DNA of 64,000 nt, from NCBI RefSeq assembly GCF_039909015.1, contig NZ_CP150919.1:4750501-4814500 (forward strand). The letters are read 5' to 3'. The translations under genes and the position numbers were made by a program. Below the pieces are notes generated by a model that was given only the letters and a program-made list of their open reading frames with translations, had not been told where the DNA came from and did not search any database. Of this stretch, positions 1 through 7,762 are shown piece after piece. The DNA is from Pseudomonas grandcourensis. Its GTDB lineage: Bacteria; Pseudomonadota; Gammaproteobacteria; Pseudomonadales; Pseudomonadaceae. Each line of letters opens with the position of its first letter. Within the stretch, counting starts at the first letter, position 1.

Positions 1-876
1 TTCCAGGTGGAAATGGACCGCGTGCAGATCACCGCGACCAACACCGACAAAGTACCGAACACCTCGCCGACCGCCGCTTCCAGCGGTGCCGACCTGAACG
101 GCAAGGCCGCGCAGAACGCCGCCGAAACCATCAAGCAACGCCTGGTGGAATTCGCGGCTCGCCAATACAAGGTCAGCGAAGAAGACGTGGAATTCCACAA
201 CGGCCACGTGCGGGTCCGCGATCACATCCTGACCTTCGAAGCACTGATCCAGCAGGCGTACTTCGCCCAGGTGTCGCTGTCGAGTACCGGCTTCTACAAG
301 ACCCCGAAAATCTACTACGACCGCAGCCAGGCTCGCGGCCGTCCGTTCTACTACTTCGCTTTTGGCGCGGCATGCTGCGAAGTGCTGGTCGACACCCTGA
401 CCGGCGAATACAAGATGCTGCGCACCGACATCCTCCACGACGTCGGCGCCTCGCTGAACCCGGCCATCGACATCGGTCAGGTCGAGGGCGGTTTCATCCA
501 GGGCATGGGCTGGCTGACCATGGAAGAACTGGTGTGGAACAACAAGGGCAAGCTGATGACCAACGGCCCGGCCAGCTACAAGATCCCGGCCGTGGCGGAC
601 ATGCCGCTGGACCTGCGGGTTAAGCTGGTGGAAAACCGCAAGAACCCGGAAGACACGGTGTTCCATTCCAAGGCCGTGGGCGAGCCGCCGTTCATGCTCG
701 GCATCGCCTCGTGGTGTGCGATCAAGGACGCCGTGGCGAGCCTGGGCGATTACAAACATCAACCGAAAATCGACGCACCGGCGACGCCGGAGCGGGTGTT
801 GTGGGGCTGTGAGCAGATGCGCCAGCTGAAGGCGGCGAAGGCTGTCGAGGCTGAGACCGAGTTGGCTTCGCTCTAA
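1..876 (+). CDS. xdhB: Xanthine dehydrogenase, molybdenum-binding subunit (C-terminal part)
   Basis: The reading frame is open from the first base, so the gene starts upstream of the window and only the last 291 codons are seen. The fragment matches the end of the molybdopterin-binding large subunit that oxidises hypoxanthine and xanthine to urate. The conserved active-site stretch VGEPPFMLGIA near the end carries the glutamate that acts as base in this family. The LHDVGASLNPAIDIGQVEGGF segment region is also typical. It is followed after about 115 bases by xdhC and guaD on the same strand, as in many Pseudomonas purine-catabolism operons. A perfect inverted repeat lies between it and xdhC. 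Confidence 0.93.
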   Translation, partial: FQVEMDRVQITATNTDKVPNTSPTAASSGADLNGKAAQNAAETIKQRLVEFAARQYKVSEEDVEFHNGHVRVRDHILTFEALIQQAYFAQVSLSSTGFYKTPKIYYDRSQARGRPFYYFAFGAACCEVLVDTLTGEYKMLRTDILHDVGASLNPAIDIGQVEGGFIQGMGWLTMEELVWNNKGKLMTNGPASYKIPAVADMPLDLRVKLVENRKNPEDTVFHSKAVGEPPFMLGIASWCAIKDAVASLGDYKHQPKIDAPATPERVLWGCEQMRQLKAAKAVEAETELASL

Positions 877-890
877 GACCGAGGTGCGGC

Positions 891-957
891 CTTCGCGAGC
901 AAGCCCGCTCCCACATTTGGAATGCCTTCCCCCGTGGGAGCGGGCTTGCTCGCGAAG
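891..957. repeat. REP-type inverted repeat pair
   Basis: Two 24-base arms (891-914 and 934-957) are perfect reverse complements around a 19-base spacer. The core GGGAGCGGGCTTGCTCGCG belongs to the same family as the repeats at 7653, 32031, 39526, 49054, 51946 and 55471, with one arm base changed. It lies inside the xdhB-xdhC gap, so if transcribed it would fold into a stable hairpin that could protect the upstream mRNA. Confidence 0.85.
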
Positions 958-992
958 AGGCCCGAACAGACAACAGAGATGTTGAGGTGTTT

Positions 993-1850
993 ATGTACAA
1001 CTGGATCGACGCCCTCGCCGACCTGCAAAACCGGGGTGAGCCCTGCGTGCTGGTCACCATCATCGAAGAGCTCGGCTCGACGCCGCGCAACGCAGGCTCG
1101 AAGATGGTCATCAGCGCGAACCAGAGCTTTGACACCATCGGTGGCGGGCACCTGGAATACAAGGCCATGAAGATCGCCCGCGAGATGCTCGCCAGCGGCA
1201 AGCAGGACACCCATCTGGAGCGTTTCAGCCTCGGTGCCAGCCTTGGCCAGTGCTGCGGTGGCGCCACCGTATTGCTGTTCGAACCGATGGGCCAGGTTCA
1301 AGCGCAGATCGCCGTGTTCGGTGCCGGCCACGTCGGCCGCGCCCTGGTGCCGTTGCTGGCCAGCCTGCCCTGCCGGGTGCGCTGGATCGACTCGCGGGAA
1401 GATGAATTCCCCGAGCAGATCCCCCATGGCGTGCGCAAGATCGTCAGCGAAGAACCGGTGGATGAAATCGATGATCTGCCGGCCGGCAGCTATTGCATCG
1501 TGATGACCCACAACCATCAACTCGACCTCGAACTGACCGCTGCGATCCTCAAGCGCAACGACTTCGCCTACTTCGGCCTGATCGGTTCGAAGACCAAACG
1601 GGTGAAGTTCGAACATCGCCTGCGCGACCGCGGTTTCGACCACAGCGTCGTGCAACGCATGCGCTGCCCGATGGGCATCGGCGAAGTCAAAGGCAAGTTG
1701 CCTGTGGAAATCGCCATCTCCATCGCCGGCGAAATCATCGCCACCTATAACGCGAACTTCGGCCAGCAGACGTCCAGCGCTGAACCGATTGCCAAACTGC
1801 TGCCCGCGTCACGCCGCAGCCAAACCGCAAACTTGAAAGCCTCGAATTGA
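993..1850 (+). CDS. xdhC: Xanthine dehydrogenase accessory protein XdhC
   Basis: XdhC binds molybdenum cofactor, protects it, allows its sulfuration and inserts it into xanthine dehydrogenase. The 285-residue product has the N-terminal XdhC/CoxI region (conserved GQCCGGATVLLFEP near residue 85) and a C-terminal Rossmann-like domain starting at VFGAGHVGRALV. ATG 993 is chosen over the in-frame GTG at 987 because GAGG at 984-987 is correctly spaced for 993. Eight bases separate its stop from guaD, so the two are co-transcribed. Product length is normal for the family. Confidence 0.93.
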   Translation: MYNWIDALADLQNRGEPCVLVTIIEELGSTPRNAGSKMVISANQSFDTIGGGHLEYKAMKIAREMLASGKQDTHLERFSLGASLGQCCGGATVLLFEPMGQVQAQIAVFGAGHVGRALVPLLASLPCRVRWIDSREDEFPEQIPHGVRKIVSEEPVDEIDDLPAGSYCIVMTHNHQLDLELTAAILKRNDFAYFGLIGSKTKRVKFEHRLRDRGFDHSVVQRMRCPMGIGEVKGKLPVEIAISIAGEIIATYNANFGQQTSSAEPIAKLLPASRRSQTANLKASN

Positions 1851-1857
1851 GAATCTC

Positions 1858-3162
1858 ATGCCTTTGACTCGCAAAGCTTACCGCGCCGCCATCCTGCACA
1901 GCATCGCCGACCCAGCCGTCGTGGGCATCGAAGCCTCCTACGAGTATTTCGAAGACGGCTTGCTGGTTGTGGAAAACGGCCAGATCAGCGCCCTGGGCCA
2001 CGCCAGCGAACTGCTGCCGACCCTGCCGGCTGACGTCGAAATCACCCACTATCAGGACGCCCTGATCACCCCCGGCTTCATCGACACCCACATCCACCTG
2101 CCGCAAACCGGCATGGTCGGCGCCTATGGCGAGCAATTGCTGGACTGGCTAAACACCTACACTTTCCCGTGCGAAAGCCAGTTCGCCGACAAGGCCCACG
2201 CCGACCAGGTCGCGGACATTTTCATCAAGGAACTGCTGCGCAACGGCACCACCACTGCGCTGGTATTCGGCAGCGTGCACCCGCAATCGGTGAACTCGTT
2301 CTTCGAAGCGGCCGAGCAGCTCGACCTGCGGATGATCGCCGGCAAGGTGATGATGGACCGCAATGCCCCGGACTACCTGACCGACACCGCCGAATCCAGC
2401 TACGTGGAAAGCAAGGCGCTGATCGAGCGATGGCACGGCAAGGGTCGCCTGCACTACGCGGTCACCCCACGCTTCGCACCGACCAGCACCCCGGAACAGC
2501 TGACCCTGGCCGGCCAGTTGCTGACCGAGTACCCGGATCTGTACATGCAGACCCACATCAGCGAAAACCTCAAGGAAATCGAGTGGGTCAAGGAGCTGTT
2601 CCCGGAGCGCAAGGGTTACCTGGACGTCTACGACCACTACCAGTTGCTCGGCGAGCGCTCGGTGTTCGCCCACGGTGTGCACCTGTGCGATGACGAGTGC
2701 GCGCGACTGGCGGAAACCGGTTCGGCCATCTCGTTCTGCCCGACCTCGAACTTCTTCCTCGGCAGCGGCCTGTTCAACCTGCCGATGGCCGAGAAGCACA
2801 ACCTCAATGTCGGCATCGGCACCGATGTGGGCGGCGGCACCAGTTTCTCGCTGCTGCAAACCCTCAACGAAGCCTACAAGGTCATGCAACTGCAAGGTGC
2901 ACGCCTGAGCCCGTTCAAGTCGCTGTACCTGGCCACCCTCGGCGGCGCCCGCGCATTGCGCCTGGAAGACAAGATCGGCACCCTGCAACCGGGCACCGAC
3001 GCCGACTTCCTGGTGCTGGACTACAACGCCACGCCGCTGCTGGGCTATCGCCTGAAGCAGGCCAACAACATCGCCGAGACGTTGTTTGTGTTGATGACCC
3101 TGGGGGATGACCGGACTGTGCAGCAGACCTATGCGGCGGGGAATCTGGTGCATCAGCGCTAA
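1858..3162 (+). CDS. guaD: Guanine deaminase
   Basis: The enzyme converts guanine to xanthine, feeding xanthine dehydrogenase encoded just upstream. The 434-residue protein is an amidohydrolase-fold enzyme. Metal ligands are visible: HIH at residues 78-80 in DTHIHLPQ, histidine in QTHISEN, histidine in AHGVHL, and aspartate in GIGTDVGGGTS. The start follows xdhC by only a few bases. A strong hairpin terminator follows, marking the end of the operon. Confidence 0.95.
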   Translation: MPLTRKAYRAAILHSIADPAVVGIEASYEYFEDGLLVVENGQISALGHASELLPTLPADVEITHYQDALITPGFIDTHIHLPQTGMVGAYGEQLLDWLNTYTFPCESQFADKAHADQVADIFIKELLRNGTTTALVFGSVHPQSVNSFFEAAEQLDLRMIAGKVMMDRNAPDYLTDTAESSYVESKALIERWHGKGRLHYAVTPRFAPTSTPEQLTLAGQLLTEYPDLYMQTHISENLKEIEWVKELFPERKGYLDVYDHYQLLGERSVFAHGVHLCDDECARLAETGSAISFCPTSNFFLGSGLFNLPMAEKHNLNVGIGTDVGGGTSFSLLQTLNEAYKVMQLQGARLSPFKSLYLATLGGARALRLEDKIGTLQPGTDADFLVLDYNATPLLGYRLKQANNIAETLFVLMTLGDDRTVQQTYAAGNLVHQR

Positions 3163-3178
3163 ATTTCTTCGGGCATAA

Positions 3179-3215
3179 AAAATCCCCCGCTGCTTTCAGC
3201 CCGGGGGATTTTTAT
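3179..3215 (+). terminator. Intrinsic terminator after guaD
   Basis: Stem AATCCCCCG (3181-3189) pairs with CGGGGGATT (3202-3210) and is followed by a T-rich run. It lies 20 bases past the guaD stop and ends the xdh-guaD operon. Confidence 0.85.
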
Positions 3216-3221
3216 TGTCTG

Positions 3222-3300
3222 AAAAAAGATCGCAGCCTTCGGCAGCTCCTACAGGTGTACGCACACCCTTGTAGGAGCTGCCGAAGGCTGCGATCTTTTT
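3222..3300. repeat. Long palindromic repeat, family A
   Basis: Near-perfect inverted repeat with about 34-base arms around GCAGCCTTCGGCAGC and A/T runs on both outer ends. A close copy stands at 16525-16612. It separates the convergent guaD and GntR genes and could also end transcription from either side. Confidence 0.85.
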
Positions 3301-3303
3301 CTA

Positions 3304-4068
3304 TCAGAGCTTCGCGGTCGACCGCCCAGGCTTCTTGGTCTGCAGCAAATGCGAGAACACCGCATGCAGATCATCCGAAGCACTTTCCTCGTCGAGGTTG
3401 AGTTTGCTGTCGATGTGATCCATGTGATGCATCATCAGGTTCACCGCCAGTTCAGCGTCGCGTTTCTCGATGGCGTCGATCAACTGGGTGTGCTCGTCGT
3501 AGGAGCAATGGGAACGGTTGCCGCTTTCATACTGGGCAATGATCAGCGACGTCTGGGACACCAGGCTGCGCTGGAAGCTGATCAACGGGGCGTTTTTCGC
3601 CGCTTCTGCCAGTTTCAGGTGGAATTCGCCCGACAGACGGATGCCGGCACCACGATCACCACGGGAGAAGCTGTCGCGTTCGTCGTTGACCATCTGGCGC
3701 AATTCGGCAATCTGCTCGGCGGTCGCGTGCTGAACGGCCAGCTCGGTGATCGCGCGCTCCACCAGACGGCGGGCCATGAACACCTGACGGGCTTCTTCGA
3801 CGCTCGGGCTCGCGACCACGGCGCCGCGATTCGGACGCAACAGCACCACGCCTTCATGGGCCAGGCGCGACAAGGCGCGGCGAATGATGGTGCGGCTGAC
3901 CCCGAAAATTTCCCCCAGCGCTTCTTCGCTCAACTTGGTGCCGGGCGCCAGACGCTGCTCGAGGATGGCCTCGAAGATATGCGCGTAGACAATATCGTCC
4001 TGGGTACCGCTGCGGCCGGCTTTGCCTGCTCGCGGTTGTTTCTTTAGGGGTTGCAACTGTTCGTTCAT
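3304..4068 (-). CDS. GntR-family (FCD) transcriptional regulator
   Basis: The 254-residue protein has an N-terminal winged helix (about residues 25-95, with LSEEALGEIFGVSRTIIRRA as recognition region) and a C-terminal FCD ligand-binding domain (about 100-230) with histidines and acidic residues that usually hold a metal. The upstream open frame is longer, but MNEQLQPLKK at 4068 is the natural start, since family members begin shortly before the winged helix. It lies between the xdh-guaD operon and a BenE-type permease transcribed divergently, so it probably controls one or both. The inducer cannot be read from sequence. A candidate operator is at 4161-4172. Confidence 0.88.
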   Translation of the reverse strand: MNEQLQPLKKQPRAGKAGRSGTQDDIVYAHIFEAILEQRLAPGTKLSEEALGEIFGVSRTIIRRALSRLAHEGVVLLRPNRGAVVASPSVEEARQVFMARRLVERAITELAVQHATAEQIAELRQMVNDERDSFSRGDRGAGIRLSGEFHLKLAEAAKNAPLISFQRSLVSQTSLIIAQYESGNRSHCSYDEHTQLIDAIEKRDAELAVNLMMHHMDHIDSKLNLDEESASDDLHAVFSHLLQTKKPGRSTAKL

Positions 4069-4160
4069 GGGCACTCGAGTCGGAAGAACTGCGGCGAATT
4101 GACCGCGACTGTAATACGGCACAGTGGGTCGCTGGCAAGTATCGCGTAAAAAACACTGCA

Positions 4161-4172
4161 ATTGTACACAAT
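4161..4172. promoter_or_regulatory. Candidate GntR operator
   Basis: ATTGTACACAAT is an inverted repeat with a two-base centre (ATTGT-AC-ACAAT). It lies in the 267-base gap between the divergent GntR and permease genes. This is the form of site bound by many FCD-type GntR proteins. The assignment to the adjacent regulator is inference. Confidence 0.5.
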
Positions 4173-4335
4173 GGAAGGTGGCAACACGACTGTACGGCTG
4201 AATGTTGCCTCGGCTGTATCGCAACGCCTGATTACTTTTGAGTTTAGGCTTAAACACGAAATTCGCGATTTGCTCGTTATCTGTGTAGGTGCTGAGTTCG
4301 CGGACATCTTCATCTGTAAAAGGAACACCACCGTC

Positions 4336-5526
4336 ATGAACGACGCCACCCACACGCAAATCCGCCCGCTGGCCGACACCTCGCCCTCCGCCATCGTCGC
4401 CGGTTTCATCGCCATGATGACCGGCTACACCAGCTCCCTGGTGCTGATGTTCCAGGCCGGGCAAGCGGCGGGCCTGAGCAGCGGGCAGATTTCCTCGTGG
4501 ATCTGGGCCATTTCGATCGGCATGGCGGTGTGCTCAATCGGCCTGTCCCTGCGCTATCGCACGCCGATCACCATTGCCTGGTCGACCCCCGGCGCCGCGC
4601 TGCTGATCACCAGCCTGGGCGGCGTGAGCTACGGCGAAGCCATCGGCGCCTACATCACCTGCGCGGTGCTGGTGACGATTTGCGGGCTGACCGGCAGCTT
4701 CGAACGACTGATGAAAAAGATTCCGGCATCCCTGGCCGCCGCCCTGCTGGCGGGGATCCTGTTCAAGATCGGCAGCGAGATTTTCGTTGCGGCGCAACAC
4801 CGCACCGCCCTGGTACTGGGGATGTTTGTCAGTTATCTGGTGGTCAAGCGCCTGTCGCCGCGCTACGCGGTGTTGGCGGCATTGCTGATCGGCACGGCAT
4901 TGTCAGGCTTCATGGGGCTGCTGGACTTCAGCGGTTTCCACCTGGAAGTGGCCACGCCGGTCTGGACCACGCCACACTTCTCCCTGGCCGCGACCATCAG
5001 CATCGGCATCCCGCTGTTTGTCGTCGCCATGACCTCACAAAACATGCCCGGCATCGCCGTATTGCGCGCCGATGGTTACACGGTGCCCGCCTCGCCGCTG
5101 ATCACCACCACCGGCATCGCCAGTTTGCTGTTGGCACCGTTCGGCTCTCACGGGATCAACCTGGCGGCGATCAGCGCGGCGATCTGCACCGGACCGCACG
5201 CCCATGAGGATCGCAACAAGCGCTACACCGCAGCCGTCTGGTGCGGGATTTTCTATGGGATCGCCGGCGTGTTCGGCGCGACGCTCGCGGCATTGTTTGC
5301 CGCGCTGCCCAAGGAACTGGTGCTGTCGATTGCGGCGCTGGCGCTGTTCGGCTCGATCATCAACGGTTTGAGCATCGCCATGAGCGAAGTGAAGGAACGT
5401 GAAGCGGCGCTGATCACCTTCATGGTCACGGCATCGGGGCTGACGCTGTTTTCCATCGGTTCAGCGTTCTGGGGCATTGTCGCGGGGGTGGTGACCCTGG
5501 TGATACTGAACTGGCGCAAGGCCTGA
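4336..5526 (+). CDS. BenE-family (benzoate/H+ symporter type) permease
   Basis: A 396-residue inner-membrane protein with about 11-12 hydrophobic segments and the BenE-family signatures (IAWSTPGAALL near residue 80, MTSQNMPGIAVLRADGY near residue 235, GSHGINLAAISAAICTG near residue 275). Named members carry benzoate with protons, but the family is broad and no aromatic degradation gene is near, so the substrate here is open; the position next to purine genes is compatible with another substrate. ATG 4336 is preferred over the much longer open frame because the membrane domain begins just after MNDATHTQIRPLADTSPS. AGGA stands 11 bases upstream. Confidence 0.85.
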   Translation: MNDATHTQIRPLADTSPSAIVAGFIAMMTGYTSSLVLMFQAGQAAGLSSGQISSWIWAISIGMAVCSIGLSLRYRTPITIAWSTPGAALLITSLGGVSYGEAIGAYITCAVLVTICGLTGSFERLMKKIPASLAAALLAGILFKIGSEIFVAAQHRTALVLGMFVSYLVVKRLSPRYAVLAALLIGTALSGFMGLLDFSGFHLEVATPVWTTPHFSLAATISIGIPLFVVAMTSQNMPGIAVLRADGYTVPASPLITTTGIASLLLAPFGSHGINLAAISAAICTGPHAHEDRNKRYTAAVWCGIFYGIAGVFGATLAALFAALPKELVLSIAALALFGSIINGLSIAMSEVKEREAALITFMVTASGLTLFSIGSAFWGIVAGVVTLVILNWRKA

Positions 5527-5544
5527 AATACAAAAAACGGGCAT

Positions 5545-5579
5545 AAAAAAACGGCGACCCTTGGGTCGCCGTTTTTTTA
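5545..5579. terminator. Bidirectional intrinsic terminator
   Basis: ACGGCGACCC / GGGTCGCCGT stem with a two-base loop, flanked by seven A on the left and seven T on the right. It serves the permease on the plus strand and yggL on the minus strand. Confidence 0.92.
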
Positions 5580-5584
5580 GAACA

Positions 5585-5929
5585 TCAAGCTACCGGATTG
5601 ATCGGCTTTTCCGGGTACCAGACGTCCAGCAGCGGGCTGACTTCAACGCTGGTCAGCTCGGTGCGGCCTTTGAGCCAGGCTTCAACGGCAGCGCGTTGTT
5701 CAGCGCTGACCGAGCCACGCTTCTGCAGGCAAACCAGACCGTAGTCGTCGCCGCCAACATAACCCAGACCGTTGGCTTCCATGGCTTCTTTGAGGAACGC
5801 GTCGAGGAAAGCATCAATGGCTTCATCAGCCAAATCTTCTTTGAAATCCAGGTTCAGTTCGAAACCCAGCTCTTGAAATTCATCGACGCACAGTTTTTTG
5901 CGCAGACGCTGGGAACGGTTAGTCGCCAT
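5585..5929 (-). CDS. yggL: YggL family ribosome-associated protein
   Basis: The 114-residue product matches the YggL (DUF469) family, small cytosolic proteins reported to bind the 50S ribosomal subunit. It begins MATNRSQRLRKKL and holds the conserved FQELGFELN and GGDDYG segments. The gene is alone, with a bidirectional terminator at its end. Function beyond ribosome association is not established. Confidence 0.88.
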   Translation of the reverse strand: MATNRSQRLRKKLCVDEFQELGFELNLDFKEDLADEAIDAFLDAFLKEAMEANGLGYVGGDDYGLVCLQKRGSVSAEQRAAVEAWLKGRTELTSVEVSPLLDVWYPEKPINPVA

Positions 5930-6163
5930 TGGAACAATCCTCTTAAGTAATAACGGGCGGCACTTTAGCAGTTTAAGCCGCCGATTGCCTGACTCTCTGG
6001 GCCACCACGCCTACCGCCGGTAAAAAAATAGCAAATCAGACAGCCCTCGCACGGCACAAGCGGTGACACCTTGGGGCATAATGCCGACACTTTCATGACC
6101 ATTGAGGGAATTTATCTCCATGCCCTCGTCTTTTTTCCCCTCGACTGCAGGGTTCTATTTCAG

Positions 6164-7624
6164 ATGATCAAATCTTTGCGTCCACTGCTGTTGGCCGGTT
6201 TTCTTCTCCCCCTGGCCCTTCCCGTTTGCGCCGCTCCCATCAATACCGCGTTGTCGCCCAACGTTGAAAAAGCCCTGAAAGCCAGCAAGTTGCAGGACAA
6301 CGCCCTGTCGCTGGTGATGATCCCGCTCACCGGCCCCGGCACCCCGACGGTGTTCAACGCCGACGTGTCGGTCAACCCGGCGTCGACCATGAAACTGGTC
6401 ACCACCTACGCGGCGCTGGAAATGCTCGGTCCGAACCACCAGTGGAAAACCGAGTTCTATACCGACGGCACCTTGAGTGGCGGCATTCTCAACGGCAACC
6501 TCTACCTCAAGGGTGGCGGCGATCCGAAACTGAACATGGAAAAACTCTGGCTGCTGATGCGCGACCTGCGTGCCAACGGCGTGACCCAGGTCACCGGCGA
6601 CCTGGTGCTGGATAAAACCTTCTTCGTGCAACCGCAACTGCCCGAGTTCAATGACGACGGCAACGACGAGAACAAACCGTTCCTGGTCAAGCCCGACTCG
6701 CTGCTGGTCAACCTCAAGGCGCTGCGCTTCGTCGCGCGCAATGACTCGGGCAAGGTGCTGGTCTCGGTGGAGCCGCCGATTGCGAGCATCCGCATCGACA
6801 ACCAGGTCAAGGCCCTCAATTCCAAGCAATGCACCGGTGGCGTGCGCTACAACCCGGTGGCACAGGCCGACGGCAGCGTGACCGTGACGGTCGGCGGCCA
6901 ACTGGGTGAAGGCTGCAGTTCGCAGACTTACCTGTCGCTGCTCGACCACGCTACCTACACCGCCGGCGCCGTCCGCGCGATCTGGAAGGAGCTGGGCGGC
7001 AGCATTCAGGGCAAGGATGTGCTGGCGCCTACACCGAAAGACGCCAAGGTCCTGGCCCGGGCGTTCTCGCCGGACCTGGCGGAAATCATCCGCGACATCA
7101 ACAAGTACAGTAACAACACAATGGCCCAGCAGTTGTTCCTGAGTCTCGGCCAACGCTTCCGCACCGATGCCGATGGTGACGACGCCAAGGCCGCGCAGCG
7201 TGTGGTGCGCCAGTGGCTGGCGAAAAAGGGCATCACCGCGCCGCACCTGGTGATGGAGAACGGCTCCGGCCTGTCCCGTGCCGAGCGCGTCAGCGCCCGG
7301 GAAATGGCCTCGATGCTCGAAGCGGCCTGGCACAGCCCGTATTCCGCCGAATACATCAGTTCGATGCCGATTGCCGGCACCGACGGCACCATGCGCAAAC
7401 GCCTGAAGACCACTGCGATGCGCGGTGAAGCCCACGTCAAGACCGGCACCCTGAACACTGTGCGGGCGATTGCCGGCTTCAGTCGCGACGTCAACGGCAA
7501 CACCTGGGTGGTGGTGGCGATCCTCAACGACAAGGCTCCGTTCGGCGCCTCGTCGGTGCTCGATCAGGTGCTGCTGGACCTGTACCGTCAACCGAAACTG
7601 CCGCAGACGGCTTCGGTGTTGTAA
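6164..7624 (+). CDS. dacB: D-alanyl-D-alanine carboxypeptidase/endopeptidase (PBP4, class C)
   Basis: A periplasmic low-molecular-weight penicillin-binding protein that trims peptidoglycan cross-links. The 486-residue product has a signal peptide (MIKSLRPLLLAGFLLPLALP, cleavage near VCA-AP). The catalytic motifs are S74-T-M-K77 (NPASTMK), SNN in KYSNNTMAQ, and KTG in HVKTGTLN. The open frame extends further upstream, but only the ATG at 6164 starts directly before the signal peptide; GCAGGG lies about 11 bases before it. Single-gene unit followed by a REP pair. Confidence 0.93.
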   Translation: MIKSLRPLLLAGFLLPLALPVCAAPINTALSPNVEKALKASKLQDNALSLVMIPLTGPGTPTVFNADVSVNPASTMKLVTTYAALEMLGPNHQWKTEFYTDGTLSGGILNGNLYLKGGGDPKLNMEKLWLLMRDLRANGVTQVTGDLVLDKTFFVQPQLPEFNDDGNDENKPFLVKPDSLLVNLKALRFVARNDSGKVLVSVEPPIASIRIDNQVKALNSKQCTGGVRYNPVAQADGSVTVTVGGQLGEGCSSQTYLSLLDHATYTAGAVRAIWKELGGSIQGKDVLAPTPKDAKVLARAFSPDLAEIIRDINKYSNNTMAQQLFLSLGQRFRTDADGDDAKAAQRVVRQWLAKKGITAPHLVMENGSGLSRAERVSAREMASMLEAAWHSPYSAEYISSMPIAGTDGTMRKRLKTTAMRGEAHVKTGTLNTVRAIAGFSRDVNGNTWVVVAILNDKAPFGASSVLDQVLLDLYRQPKLPQTASVL

Positions 7625-7652
7625 CCGGACCTAAAGAACACAGTAGATCCCT

Positions 7653-7744
7653 TGTGGGAGTGAGCCTGCTCGCGATAGCGTCAGCCCAGTCAATACTGAT
7701 GGTGACCGACACTCCGCTTTCGCGAGCAGGCTCGCTCCCACAGG
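7653..7744. repeat. REP pair, family B
   Basis: Inverted arms of GGGAGYGAGCCTGCTCGCG type at 7654-7675 and 7721-7744, separated by about 45 bases. It lies between the convergent dacB and diguanylate cyclase genes. Confidence 0.85.
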
Positions 7745-7762
7745 GTCAGCGTACAACCCGGG

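Noticed and set aside
891..957. CRISPR array
   Set aside because: Repeats come as single inverted pairs scattered through the window with no regular spacers; no cas genes are present.
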